Program-made: the position numbers and the translations under genes | Notes under the pieces: generated by a model | Databases searched by the model: none | What the model was told of the DNA's origin: nothing | The model's input: only the letters and a program-made list of their open reading frames with translations | Source of the DNA: Candidatus Desulfosporosinus nitrosoreducens | GTDB taxonomy: Bacteria; Bacillota; Desulfitobacteriia; Desulfitobacteriales; Desulfitobacteriaceae | DNA length: 64,000 bases | Reading direction: 5' to 3' | Assembly (NCBI RefSeq): GCF_030954495.1 | Contig: NZ_JAVHUW010000070.1 | Location: forward strand, 107,655 to 171,654 | In this document: one piece after another, positions 42,012 to 51,187 of the stretch | Layout: each line of letters starts with the position of its first letter | Numbering within the stretch: the first letter of the stretch is position 1

Positions 42012-43303
42012 GACGTTGCCTCCTCCTCTTTTTCAAAGCGAATGACGTTGTGGATATTGAGGACTTTGCTGTAGGCCCTGACGGAGTCCAGAGCTTCCTG
42101 CAGCGCTCCTTCGCGGCAGGGATGGGTTAGAAGCACAATCTCGGCCTGTTGCTGCCCGCGGGGCTTTTGGATGATTGAGGCAAAGCTGATATTGGCCTCG
42201 GCAAAAAGCAGCGCTAAGGTTGCCAGAACCCGCGGCTCATCTTTAACTAAAAGGCGGATATAGAAGGCTGTGGAGAACTCGGAGGAAGCCTTCAGTCCAA
42301 GATTACGGTAACAGGTACAGTTGATCACAGACGTGGAGTTGGCCTGGATGTTGCGGATAACCCGGATGATATCGGAGACAATGGCGCTGCCTGTGGGAAG
42401 TGAGCCTGCTCCGCGGCCATAAAACATAGTTTCCCCAACGGCATCGCCAACGACGTAAATGGCATTAAAAACACCTTTGACCGCGGCCAGAGGGTGAGTG
42501 TTGGGCAAAATCGCTGGATGAACACGAACCTCAATGCCTTCCTCTTGATGTTTGGCAATGGCCAATAGTTTAATCGTGCAGCCCAGTTCCGCGGCATAGG
42601 CTAAATCTTCCCGCGTGATTTTGGAGATGCCCTCGACAAAAACGTCCTGAATGGTAACCCGTGAATTAAAGGCGATGGAAGAAAGGATGGCTAATTTACG
42701 CGCCGCATCTAAGCCATCGACATCGGCGGCAGGGTTGGCCTCGGCATAGCCGAGGCTCTGAGCTTCAGCCAGCACCTCGGCATAGTCGCGGCCCTGTTCC
42801 GCCATGGCAGTCAGAATATAGTTGGTTGTGCCGTTGATAATTCCCAGCAAGGCCGTAATCCGATTAGCGGCCAGCGCGTGTTTAAGCGCGGCAATGATGG
42901 GAATGCCGCCGGCAACGCTCGCCTCAAAATAAAGATCTTTGCCGGCGGCATTAGCCGCATCAAGGAGTTCCTGGCCGTGTAAGGCCAGCAAATCCTTATT
43001 GGCCGTAACAACGTGTTTACCCTGACGCAAGGCTTCTAATATATAAGAACGGGCCGGTTCAATTCCGCCGATGACTTCGACGACAATATCAATCTCCGGG
43101 TCGAGGAGAATGTCATTTGCTTGGTCCGTAAGCAGAAAATCTCCTCGTACGTCACGTGGAAGAAGGAGGTTGCGGACAAGAATTCGCTTAATATGAATCT
43201 CGCTTTGAGTTCGAGTTTGAATATCTTCCGCATTTTGCTGCAATATGCTGATGACGCCGCTTCCGACAGTTCCCAGTCCTAATAGACCGATGTTAATAGG
43301 CAT
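42008..43303 (-). CDS. hom: homoserine dehydrogenase with ACT domain
   Basis: A 431-residue protein: NAD(P)-binding IGLLGLGTVGSGV, catalytic part with VVTANKDLLA and GIINGTTNYILTAM, and a C-terminal ACT domain (residues about 350-430, YIRLLVKDEPRVLATLALLF) that gives threonine feedback. ATG 43303 was chosen for its AGAGGGG site; a TTG 26 codons earlier is unlikely. Forms an operon with thrB. Confidence 0.95.
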   Translation of the reverse strand: MPINIGLLGLGTVGSGVISILQQNAEDIQTRTQSEIHIKRILVRNLLLPRDVRGDFLLTDQANDILLDPEIDIVVEVIGGIEPARSYILEALRQGKHVVTANKDLLALHGQELLDAANAAGKDLYFEASVAGGIPIIAALKHALAANRITALLGIINGTTNYILTAMAEQGRDYAEVLAEAQSLGYAEANPAADVDGLDAARKLAILSSIAFNSRVTIQDVFVEGISKITREDLAYAAELGCTIKLLAIAKHQEEGIEVRVHPAILPNTHPLAAVKGVFNAIYVVGDAVGETMFYGRGAGSLPTGSAIVSDIIRVIRNIQANSTSVINCTCYRNLGLKASSEFSTAFYIRLLVKDEPRVLATLALLFAEANISFASIIQKPRGQQQAEIVLLTHPCREGALQEALDSVRAYSKVLNIHNVIRFEKEEEATS

Positions 43304-43420
43304 TATATGACAGCCCCTCTCAATAAAAACAAATGTGTTGCCATAGTGGACATTATACCGCTTTCCAGCAAGTTTTGACAAGGGATTCTTAAAGTAATTG
43401 TTAATTTAAGAGAAAAAGGG

Positions 43421-43449
43421 TTGACACTGGGGAATGTATTCTGTATCAT
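43421..43449 (+). promoter_or_regulatory. promoter of the ilv-leu operon
   Basis: TTGACA (43421-43426), 17 bases, TATCAT (43444-43449). Confidence 0.75.
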
Positions 43450-43483
43450 ATACACAAAGTTAGCAATAGGGATGTCTTATAAC

Positions 43484-43590
43484 AGAAGAGGAAGTGTATC
43501 TAGGGTTCCGAGGGCAGCCTGTCTGGTCCAAGCGATACAGAATCCAATCCAGGATTTACACCGTGGGTAGAAAAAACCCAAGCGGAAAGT
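43484..43590 (+). promoter_or_regulatory. ykkC-2a type riboswitch (ppGpp class)
   Basis: Shows the ykkC signature CTAGGGTTCCG (43500-43510), the CTGTCTGGTCCAAGCGA segment, and ACACCGTGGG with an A-rich joint before the terminator. The ykkC fold occurs as guanidine-I, ppGpp (2a) and PRPP (2b) sensors; subtype 2a is known upstream of branched-chain amino-acid genes, which fits the ilvE context. A terminator overlaps its 3-prime end, so it likely lets transcription continue when ppGpp is high. Subtype is assigned mainly by context. Confidence 0.85.
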
Positions 43591-43626
43591 TCCACGTTGC
43601 TAGGGACTCGGCTTGGGTTTTTGATT
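43572..43626 (+). terminator. riboswitch-linked terminator before ilvE
   Basis: AAAAACCCAAGC (43572-43583) pairs with GCTTGGGTTTTT (43611-43622), with an inner stem AAGTTCC..GGGACT and a T-run. It shares the CCCA segment with the aptamer end. Confidence 0.85.
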
Positions 43627-43658
43627 TGTTGAATTATTTAGAAAAAGGGGTAGATGGA

Positions 43659-44558
43659 ATGGGACTTGTAATTTACTGTAATGGCGCTTTTGTTTCGGAA
43701 GAAGAGGCAAAAGTATCGATTTTTGACCATGGCTTTTTGTATGGGGACGGTATCTTCGAAGGAATACGCGCTTATCACGGCCGCGTGTTTAAATTGGAGG
43801 AGCACTTAAAACGCCTCTACGATTCCGCCAAATCGATTGCCTTATCCATCGGCATAACGAAGGATCAAATGCAGGAGATCGTCTTAGAAACCTTGCGCAG
43901 AAATAATTTAAGCAATGCCTATATTCGCCTGATTGTTTCCCGCGGCAAAGGAGACTTAGGGCTCGATCCCCATAAATGTCCGCAAGCGGCGATCTACTGT
44001 ATCGCAGATCAAATCAAAATTTTCGAGCCGCTGATGTATGAAAGGGGTTTGCAAGTTAAAACTGCCGCTACCCGCAGGAACAATCCGGACTCCTTAAATC
44101 CGAGAATAAAATCCCTGAACTATCTTAATAATATTCTTGCCAAAATCGAAGCAAATCAAGCAGGGGTTGTGGAAGGGATCATGCTGACGCAAGATGGCTA
44201 CGTTGCCGAAGGAACTTCGGACAATATTTTTATTTATCGCAATGGAGTATTGCTGACTCCTCCCTTGTCGGCCGGAGTTCTGGAAGGCATCACGAGGAAT
44301 TCGGTCCTGGACCTCGCTCGCGATTTGGGGATTAAGACGGCTGAAGAGTTATTTACGCGGCATGATCTTTATACGGCTGAGGAGTGTTTTCTCACCGGTA
44401 CAGCCGCTGAATTAATTCCTGTTGTCAATGTTGATGGACGGGATATTGAAAACGGCGTTCCCGGAGAGGTCTTTAAAAAACTTCTTGCTGCTTTTAGAGC
44501 TTTAACCCTGGTGAATGGCCCTGAAATTTACAATGTCACGAGCGCGACAGCCAGATAA
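43659..44558 (+). CDS. ilvE: branched-chain amino acid aminotransferase
   Basis: A 299-residue class IV aminotransferase: VSIFDHGFLYGDGIFEGIRAY near the start, KSLNYLNNILAK with the PLP lysine, and EGTSDNIFIY. ATG 43659 follows AAAAAGGGG; the in-frame codons upstream lie inside the riboswitch. Last step of Val, Leu and Ile synthesis. First gene of the seven-gene ilv-leu operon. Confidence 0.95.
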   Translation: MGLVIYCNGAFVSEEEAKVSIFDHGFLYGDGIFEGIRAYHGRVFKLEEHLKRLYDSAKSIALSIGITKDQMQEIVLETLRRNNLSNAYIRLIVSRGKGDLGLDPHKCPQAAIYCIADQIKIFEPLMYERGLQVKTAATRRNNPDSLNPRIKSLNYLNNILAKIEANQAGVVEGIMLTQDGYVAEGTSDNIFIYRNGVLLTPPLSAGVLEGITRNSVLDLARDLGIKTAEELFTRHDLYTAEECFLTGTAAELIPVVNVDGRDIENGVPGEVFKKLLAAFRALTLVNGPEIYNVTSATAR

Positions 44559-44578
44559 TTTAGGAGGGACAATGAACT

Positions 44579-46267
44579 ATGACAGAAGAAAAGAAGGGAT
44601 TAACAGGAGCGACAATTTTGTTAAATGCCTTGCAAGAGGAAGGCGTTGAAATTATTTTTGGTTACCCCGGCGGGGTGTTGCTTCCTTTATATGACGCTAT
44701 GCTGGACAGTCCGATACGGCATGTCTTAGGACGGCATGAGCAAGGAGTGGTTTTCGCTGCCGATGGTTATGCCCGGGTGAGCGGCAAAGTCGGGGTTTGC
44801 CTGGCAACCTCCGGTCCCGGGGCAACAAACCTGGTGACCGGTATCACCAATGCTTTTTCCGATTCCATCCCACTTGTGGTTCTGACAGGTCAGGTACCCA
44901 CAAGCTCCCTGGGGTCGGATTCATTTCAGGAAGTGGACATTATCGGCATTACCATGCCGATAACGAAGCATTCCTATTTGGTGAAAGACCCCAGGGAACT
45001 GCCCAGGATTGTCAAAGAAGCTTTTTATCTTGCCCGGACCGGACGCCCGGGTCCTGTACTCATCGACTTGCCCAAAGACGTCTTGGCTCAGGAAAATGTC
45101 GAGCCTTTTCCTAATGATATGAAGCTGAAGGGATATAAAATCTTCGGCAGAGGCAACAATAGTAAAATTGAGGAAGTAGTCCAAGCCCTTTCCGTATCCC
45201 GCAAACCGGTTCTCTATGCGGGTGGGGGGGTTGTAACGGCTAATGCCGAAAGAGCTCTCCGCCAATTTGCCGAAAAAGCGAATTTACCCGTTGTTACTAC
45301 CTTGATGGGGATAGGCAGCCTTCCTTTTGGTCATCCCAATCTTTTAGGTATGGTTGGTATGCATGGCACGGTGACGGCTAATTATACGGTGGATGATTGC
45401 GATTTGTTAATAGCCGTGGGAGTTCGCTTCGATGATCGGGTGACGAGCGGCTTAGGGCATAAGTTCGCGACCAAAGCAACAGTCGTTCATATTGACATCG
45501 ACCCGGTGGAAATCAGCAAAGTCGTGAAAACGCACATGCGGATTGTGGGCGATGCCCGTAAGATTCTGGAAGAGGTTCTGGAGGTCTTGCCGGAATATCC
45601 TCTGCCTGAACTCTCCCCGTGGTGGGAGCAAGTGCGCCAGTGGCAGCAGGAGCATCCTTTAAAGTGCGATTTGGAAAGCCTGTCTCCGGAAATGGTCGTA
45701 AAATGTCTGGGCGAGCTGGCCGGCGGGGAGTCAATCGTGGTCACAGATGTCGGCCAGCATCAAATGTGGGTTGCTCAATTCTATCCGACGGTGCATATGC
45801 GCAACTACGCCACGAGCTGCGGCCTGGGAGTTATGGGTTATGGTCTTCCGGCGGCGGTGGGGGCCCAATTAGCCCGTCCCGGGGATAAGGTCTTTTTGGT
45901 AACGGGTGACGGTTCCCTGCAAATGTCTCTGCAGGAACTGGGAACGATTGCTCAGAACAAGCTGCCGATCAAGATTATCTTACTGAATAACGGTGTTCTT
46001 GGCATGGTGCGCCAAATGCAAAAAATGTTTTATGAAGGGCGGTATAATCAGATCCAACTGGAGGGGAATCCGGATTTTGTCAAAGTGGCAGACGCTTATG
46101 GCATCCATGGTATTCATATAAACTCTGCGGATCAGGTGCAGGCGGCTATTGCCGAGGCTGTTGCTTACCCTGGTCCGGTATTGTTGGATTTTGTGATTTC
46201 GCCGGATGAAGATGTTTTGCCGTTGGTTCCTCCGGGCAAGGTCATTACTGAAATGATTGTGAGGTAA
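44579..46267 (+). CDS. ilvB: acetolactate synthase, large subunit
   Basis: A 562-residue TPP enzyme: the catalytic Glu in GRHEQGVVFAADGYAR, PKDVLAQENVE, FAD-binding middle domain, and the TPP/Mg motif VTGDGSLQMSLQELGT followed by NN. AGGAGGG precedes the ATG. Forms acetolactate or acetohydroxybutyrate. The small subunit follows after 4 bases. Confidence 0.96.
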   Translation: MTEEKKGLTGATILLNALQEEGVEIIFGYPGGVLLPLYDAMLDSPIRHVLGRHEQGVVFAADGYARVSGKVGVCLATSGPGATNLVTGITNAFSDSIPLVVLTGQVPTSSLGSDSFQEVDIIGITMPITKHSYLVKDPRELPRIVKEAFYLARTGRPGPVLIDLPKDVLAQENVEPFPNDMKLKGYKIFGRGNNSKIEEVVQALSVSRKPVLYAGGGVVTANAERALRQFAEKANLPVVTTLMGIGSLPFGHPNLLGMVGMHGTVTANYTVDDCDLLIAVGVRFDDRVTSGLGHKFATKATVVHIDIDPVEISKVVKTHMRIVGDARKILEEVLEVLPEYPLPELSPWWEQVRQWQQEHPLKCDLESLSPEMVVKCLGELAGGESIVVTDVGQHQMWVAQFYPTVHMRNYATSCGLGVMGYGLPAAVGAQLARPGDKVFLVTGDGSLQMSLQELGTIAQNKLPIKIILLNNGVLGMVRQMQKMFYEGRYNQIQLEGNPDFVKVADAYGIHGIHINSADQVQAAIAEAVAYPGPVLLDFVISPDEDVLPLVPPGKVITEMIVR

Positions 46268-46271
46268 GAAT

Positions 46272-46751
46272 ATGTTGCATACACTGGCAGTTCTGGTGGA
46301 AAATCATCCAGGTGTTTTGATCAGGGTGGCCGGGCTTTTCGCCCGCAGGGCCTATAATATCGACAGCCTGACAGTATGTCAGACCGAGGACCCGGAAGTT
46401 TCCAGGATGACAATTGTTGTCGCCGGAGATGATCAGGAGATTGAACAAGTAAGAAATCAGCTGAGCAAACTGGTTGTTGTTCACTCTGTCGTAGATTTAA
46501 CTGAAAAAAGCGTTGTGGACCGGGAACTGGCTTTAGTTAGGATTGAGTTTACTTCGGAGACCCGCTCGGACGTATTTCAAACCGTTGATGTTTTTCGAGG
46601 AAGGGTCGTGGATATGGGCAGAAGCAATATCACCGTCGAATTGACGGGAGATATTGAGAAAGTTGATGCCTTTGTTCATGCCATACGTCCCTATGGATTA
46701 TTAGAACTCGTGCGGACGGGCAAAATAGCTATTATGCGATCAGAGGCCTGA
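46272..46751 (+). CDS. ilvN: acetolactate synthase, regulatory small subunit
   Basis: A 159-residue protein with an N-terminal ACT domain (LAVLVENHPGVLIRVAGLFARR, split around 5-26) and the typical RGRVVDMGRSNITVELTG part. It activates the large subunit and gives valine feedback. Begins 4 bases after ilvB. Confidence 0.95.
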   Translation: MLHTLAVLVENHPGVLIRVAGLFARRAYNIDSLTVCQTEDPEVSRMTIVVAGDDQEIEQVRNQLSKLVVVHSVVDLTEKSVVDRELALVRIEFTSETRSDVFQTVDVFRGRVVDMGRSNITVELTGDIEKVDAFVHAIRPYGLLELVRTGKIAIMRSEA

Positions 46752-46820
46752 GGTGTATAATAGATACTGTTTGCAGCTTGGTTTACTACAATAGTTTAGA
46801 GATGGAGAGGAAGATTTATA

Positions 46821-47819
46821 ATGGCAAAAATGTATTATGAAGTTGATGCAAATCTGGAGTTACTCAAAGGCAAAGTTATTGCGGTCATGGGCTATGGAAG
46901 TCAAGGACATGCTCAAGCTCAGAACCTCAAAGATTCAGGTCTTCAAGTCTTAATCGGTCTTCGTCCCGGAAGCGCCCGCTGGGAACGCGCTCAAGCGGCG
47001 GGCTTCGAAGTGATGACAGTCACTGAGGCTGCCGCCCGCGCCGATATTATTCAAATTCTTCTGCCCGATGAAACTCAAAGCAAAGTATACGAAGCAGAAA
47101 TAAAGCAACATTTAACCTCGGGCAAGGCCCTCGTTTTTTCCCATGGCTTTAACATTCATTTCGGACAAATTGTTCCTCCTAAAGATGTCGATGTCTTTAT
47201 GGTTGCGCCCAAGAGTCCGGGGCATCTGGTCCGCCGCACCTATACCGAAGGAGCAGGCGTACCGTCTTTAATTGCTGTTCATCAGGATGCCACGGGAAAA
47301 GCCAAGGAATTGGCCTTAGCTTACGCTAAGGGCATAGGTTCCACCAAAGCCGGTGTCTTGGAAACAACCTTTGGTGAAGAAACAGAAACTGACTTATTCG
47401 GCGAGCAAGCGGTTCTTTGCGGAGGAACTTCAGAATTGGTTAAAGCTGGTTTTGATACCCTTGTGGAAGCCGGATATCAACCGGAAATTGCTTATTTTGA
47501 ATGCCTGCACGAACTCAAACTGATCGTGGACTTAATGTATGAAGGCGGTCTGGGCTGGATGCGCTATTCGGTTTCCGATACAGCCCAGTATGGAGATATG
47601 ACGGTTGGCAAACGGATTGTCAATGAAGAGACCCGCAAAGAAATGAAAAAGGTTCTGGCGGAAATTCAGAACGGAACCTTCGCTAAGAATTGGTTGTTGG
47701 AGAATCAGGCGAATCGCCCCGCCTTTAACGCTATGACACGCCGCGAAGAAAATCATCTGATTGAAAAAGTCGGTCAAGAGTTAAGAGGTATGATGAGCTG
47801 GCTGAAGAAACACGAGTAA
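46821..47819 (+). CDS. ilvC: ketol-acid reductoisomerase, class I
   Basis: A 332-residue protein: cofactor loop VMGYGSQGHAQAQNLKDSG, GLRPGS, then the knotted C-terminal domain with metal-binding LFGEQAVLCGG and EAGYQPEIAYFECLHELK. The length fits class I. GAGAGGAAG precedes the ATG. Second common step of branched-chain synthesis. Confidence 0.96.
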   Translation: MAKMYYEVDANLELLKGKVIAVMGYGSQGHAQAQNLKDSGLQVLIGLRPGSARWERAQAAGFEVMTVTEAAARADIIQILLPDETQSKVYEAEIKQHLTSGKALVFSHGFNIHFGQIVPPKDVDVFMVAPKSPGHLVRRTYTEGAGVPSLIAVHQDATGKAKELALAYAKGIGSTKAGVLETTFGEETETDLFGEQAVLCGGTSELVKAGFDTLVEAGYQPEIAYFECLHELKLIVDLMYEGGLGWMRYSVSDTAQYGDMTVGKRIVNEETRKEMKKVLAEIQNGTFAKNWLLENQANRPAFNAMTRREENHLIEKVGQELRGMMSWLKKHE

Positions 47820-47898
47820 GATACTCCAAGATCTCAAAACAGCGGGGATTGGATAACGGATTTGCAATAGAGAATGGGAAAAGGAGGGAGTAAGAGCT

Positions 47899-49164
47899 AT
47901 GTCCATGACGATAACTGAAAAGATCCTGGCTAAACATGCTGGGTTGGATGAAGTAGTTCCCGGTCAGCTAATCACAGCTAAGCTGGATCTGGTCTTAGCC
48001 AATGATGTCACTGGTCCGGTAGCAATTCGTGAGTTTGCCAAATTTGGAACGGAAAATGTATTCGATCCTCACAAGGTGGCTCTTGTTCCGGATCATTTTG
48101 CTCCGAATAAAGATATTTCCTCGGCCGAACAGTGTAAGATGATGCGGGATTTTGCTCGAAGCCAACAAATTGAACACTATTTCGAGATCGGCAAAATGGG
48201 GATTGAGCATTGCCTTTTGCCGGAACAAGGACTTACTTTGCCGGGGGATTTAATTATCGGGGCTGATTCCCATACCTGCACTTATGGAGCTGTCGGGGCC
48301 TTTGCTACCGGAGTCGGCAGCACGGATTTGGCTGCGGGCATGGCTACGGGGGAAGCTTGGTTCCGGGTTCCTGAGTCGATGAAGTTTGTCTTTCACGGAA
48401 CTGATTTCCAAAACTATGTAGGGGGAAAAGATCTTATTCTTTTCCTCATCGGCAAGATCGGCGTCGACGGCGCGCGCTATCGGGCGATGGAATTTACCGG
48501 TGACGGAATTGCGGCCTTATCCATGGATAACCGCTTTACCATGTGCAATATGGCGATCGAGGCAGGCGCGAAGAATGGCATTATCGCTCCTGATGAAAAG
48601 ACCTTTGCTTATTTAGAAGGACGGGCCCGCCGTTCCTATCCCTGTTATTACAGTGATGACGATGCTCAGTACGTTGAGGTTCAGGACTTTAATGTCGCCG
48701 ATATTCCCCTCCAGGTTGCCTTCCCGCACTTGCCGGAAAACACAAAGTCCGTACAAGAGGCCAGCGGCATCAAGGTAGATCAGGTGGTGATCGGCTCCTG
48801 TACGAACGGACGCCTGGAAGATTTGCGTATGGCGGCGAATATTCTGCGCGGCAAGAAAGTTCACCCTGAGATTCGTCTCTTGATTTTCCCCGGGACGCAA
48901 ACTATTTACCGGGATGCCATGAAAGAGGGTATTATCGATACCCTGATCGAGGCCGGCGCGGCTGTAAGCACGCCGACTTGCGGACCGTGTTTAGGCGGCC
49001 ATATGGGGATTTTGGCCAAAGGCGAGCGGGCTATCTCCACGACGAACCGGAATTTTGTAGGGCGCATGGGACATGTCGAAAGCGAAGTTTACCTGGCGAA
49101 TCCGGCAGTGGCTGCAGCCTCGGCAATTAAGGGACAAATTGCCCATCCAGAGGAGGTATCTTAA
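47899..49164 (+). CDS. leuC: 3-isopropylmalate dehydratase, large subunit
   Basis: A 421-residue aconitase-family protein. GADSHTCTYGA, GSCTNGR and CGPCLGGHMG supply the three cysteines of the 4Fe-4S cluster. The 420-residue size is the short LeuC type common in Firmicutes and archaea. AAAGGAGGGAG precedes the ATG. The small subunit begins one base after the stop. Confidence 0.95.
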   Translation: MSMTITEKILAKHAGLDEVVPGQLITAKLDLVLANDVTGPVAIREFAKFGTENVFDPHKVALVPDHFAPNKDISSAEQCKMMRDFARSQQIEHYFEIGKMGIEHCLLPEQGLTLPGDLIIGADSHTCTYGAVGAFATGVGSTDLAAGMATGEAWFRVPESMKFVFHGTDFQNYVGGKDLILFLIGKIGVDGARYRAMEFTGDGIAALSMDNRFTMCNMAIEAGAKNGIIAPDEKTFAYLEGRARRSYPCYYSDDDAQYVEVQDFNVADIPLQVAFPHLPENTKSVQEASGIKVDQVVIGSCTNGRLEDLRMAANILRGKKVHPEIRLLIFPGTQTIYRDAMKEGIIDTLIEAGAAVSTPTCGPCLGGHMGILAKGERAISTTNRNFVGRMGHVESEVYLANPAVAAASAIKGQIAHPEEVS

Positions 49165-49165
49165 G

Positions 49166-49654
49166 ATGGGAAACGCTTGGAAGTTTGGACATGACATTGA
49201 TACGGATGTCATTATTCCGGCACGTTATTTAAACCAGTCCAATCCGGAACATCTGGCCGCTCATTGCATGGAAGATGCGGGGACTAAGTTTGCCGAAGAA
49301 GTACAAGCAGGGGATATTATGATCGGAGGCAAGAACTTCGGCTGCGGTTCTTCCCGGGAGCATGCCCCTATTGCGATTAAAGCCTGCGGGATTAAAGTCG
49401 TGATTGCGGAATCTTTTGCCAGGATTTTTTACCGCAATGCTTTAAATATTGGCTTGCCAATCTTGGAATGCCCTGAGGCCGTGGCCGGAATTTCTCAGGG
49501 GGATGATGTTGAAGTTGATCTGGCCTCCGGCAAAATTGAGAATAAAACTACGGGTCTCCAATTTCAGGCGCGCGCGTTTCCGCTGTTTATGCAGGAATTG
49601 ATTCGCGCCGGCGGGCTGGTTTCCTATGTTCGGGGGAGGGGACAGAATGCCTAA
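49166..49654 (+). CDS. leuD: 3-isopropylmalate dehydratase, small subunit
   Basis: A 162-residue swivel-domain protein: GHDIDTDVIIPARYL at the start, GGKNFGCGSSREHAPIA in the active-site loop, and SFARIFYRNALNIG. ATG 49166 lies one base after the leuC stop behind AGAGGAGG; the longer open frame starts inside leuC. It overlaps leuB by 8 bases. Confidence 0.95.
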   Translation: MGNAWKFGHDIDTDVIIPARYLNQSNPEHLAAHCMEDAGTKFAEEVQAGDIMIGGKNFGCGSSREHAPIAIKACGIKVVIAESFARIFYRNALNIGLPILECPEAVAGISQGDDVEVDLASGKIENKTTGLQFQARAFPLFMQELIRAGGLVSYVRGRGQNA

Positions 49655-50705
49655 AGTCGTTGTTCTGCCGGGAGACGGTATCGGTCAGGAAATAACTCCT
49701 GAAGCGATTAAGGTCTTGCAGGCGGTCCTGAAAAACAGCTCTCTGAACTTAGAGTTTACAAACCACCTAATTGGTGGGGCGGCGATTGACGCAGTGGGAA
49801 AAGCACTTCCCGACGACACTCTCCAGGCGGCTTTAGCTGCGGATGCTGTTCTCTTGGGCTCAGTGGGCGGACCTAAGTGGGATACCTTACCGGCTCCCCA
49901 GCGTCCGGAGCTGGGCGGCCTTCTGGCTATCCGCAAGGCTTTAAGCCTTTTTGCCAATATCCGTCCGGTTAAGATGCTTCCCATGTTAGTAGATGCCTCA
50001 ACGCTCCGTCCGGAAGTCGTGGCCAATGTCGACCTTGTGGTGTTGCGGGAGTTGACGGGCGGCCTCTATTTCGGTGAGAAAGGGCGGACAACAAATCCCC
50101 CCAGTGCCTATGACACTTTAATTTATTCAGATGAGGAAATTCGCCGTATTGTCGATTTGGGCTTCCAAATGGCTCGTCAGCGCCGCGGCAAGCTTTGTTC
50201 TGTGGATAAGGCCAATGTCCTGGAATCATCCCGTTTTTGGCGTGAAATCACTTTGGAGGTAGCCCGGGAATACCCGGATGTCGAATTGACCCATATGTAT
50301 GTTGACAATGCTGCGATGCAGTTAGTTCGCTATCCGACCCAGTTCGATGTCATTGTCACCGAGAACATGTTCGGAGATATTCTTACCGATTTGGCCTCGA
50401 TGCTGATGGGGTCCATCGGTATGATCTCGTCGGCAAGCTTAAACGGGAAAAAAGGATTGTATGAACCGGCTCACGGTTCGGCTCCGGACATTGCCGGCAA
50501 GAACATCGCCAATCCCTTGGCTACGATCTTGTCGGGGGCTTTAATGTTAAGGTACTCTTTCGGCTTGGAGGATGAAGCTCAAAGGATTGAGCGGGCCGTC
50601 GAAAAAGTATTGCAGGAGGGCTATCGCACATCGGATCTGGCCAAACCGGGGGATAAGGTTTTGGGAACCCGGGAGATGGGTGACGCGGTCGTAGCGGCCT
50701 TATAA
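49647..50705 (+). CDS. leuB: 3-isopropylmalate dehydrogenase
   Basis: A 352-residue protein with VVVLPGDGIGQEI at the start, LLGSVGGPKWD, RELTGGLYFGEKGR and the NAD/metal region NMFGDILTDLASML, then EPAHGSAPDIAGK. ATG 49647 follows GGGGGAGGGG and overlaps leuD. leuA and ilvD are not in this operon and must be elsewhere. Confidence 0.96.
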   Translation: MPKVVVLPGDGIGQEITPEAIKVLQAVLKNSSLNLEFTNHLIGGAAIDAVGKALPDDTLQAALAADAVLLGSVGGPKWDTLPAPQRPELGGLLAIRKALSLFANIRPVKMLPMLVDASTLRPEVVANVDLVVLRELTGGLYFGEKGRTTNPPSAYDTLIYSDEEIRRIVDLGFQMARQRRGKLCSVDKANVLESSRFWREITLEVAREYPDVELTHMYVDNAAMQLVRYPTQFDVIVTENMFGDILTDLASMLMGSIGMISSASLNGKKGLYEPAHGSAPDIAGKNIANPLATILSGALMLRYSFGLEDEAQRIERAVEKVLQEGYRTSDLAKPGDKVLGTREMGDAVVAAL

Positions 50706-50764
50706 GTTCCCGGATGGCCGTAATCTGAAACAATTGGTTGCTATTTTAATTCTCCTGGGTTAGA

Positions 50765-51026
50765 GTATAGTAAATTGGATAGTGAAACGTCGAGGATCGA
50801 CCCAGTATGATGACAGTGGCGTTCAGAGAGAAAAACAAAAGCTGAGAGTTTTTCCGCCAGGCTATCAGAAACCCAGTCGTGAGACTCTGATGATGAATCA
50901 GACGGTTTCCGCCGTTATGAGGATGTTTACCGGTTTAGTCCGGTAACGTTGAGCTGGCATGGCAATAAAGGTGGTACCGCGGAAGGCTTCTTTCGTCCTT
51001 AATAGGGATGAAAGAGGCCTTTTTTA
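50765..51026 (+). promoter_or_regulatory. T-box riboswitch, probably proline-specific
   Basis: Typical T-box parts in order: the AGTATGATGA S-turn area, CAGAGAG of distal stem I, a specifier-side GAAACCCAG (candidate codon CCC, 50872-50874), the T-box sequence AAAGGTGGTACCGCGG (50967-50982), and a terminator (50983-51026, GGCTTCTTTCGTCC with GGGATGAAAGAGGCC plus T-run). It precedes proC, proB and proA, so CCC for proline is consistent. Uncharged tRNA would allow read-through. Confidence 0.9.
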
Positions 51027-51187
51027 TGTGAAACAGGCCGGGGCTAATAAAAGGCTTTCGGGACAGACAGAATAAAGAGAAGTGTTCAGCTACTAATCTT
51101 AGTATGTGATGGGGCCAGCGCAAGAGCGGACCCTGTCATTCGAGGAACTGGTTCAGGGAAGACGTTATAAAGAAAGGGTGTTGGGAC

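Noticed and set aside
43494..43658. Extended N-terminus of ilvE
   Set aside because: These codons lie in the riboswitch and terminator; known aminotransferases start at the ATG used here.
49073..49165. Extended start of leuD
   Set aside because: Lies inside leuC; the ATG one base after the leuC stop has a good ribosome site and gives the normal length.
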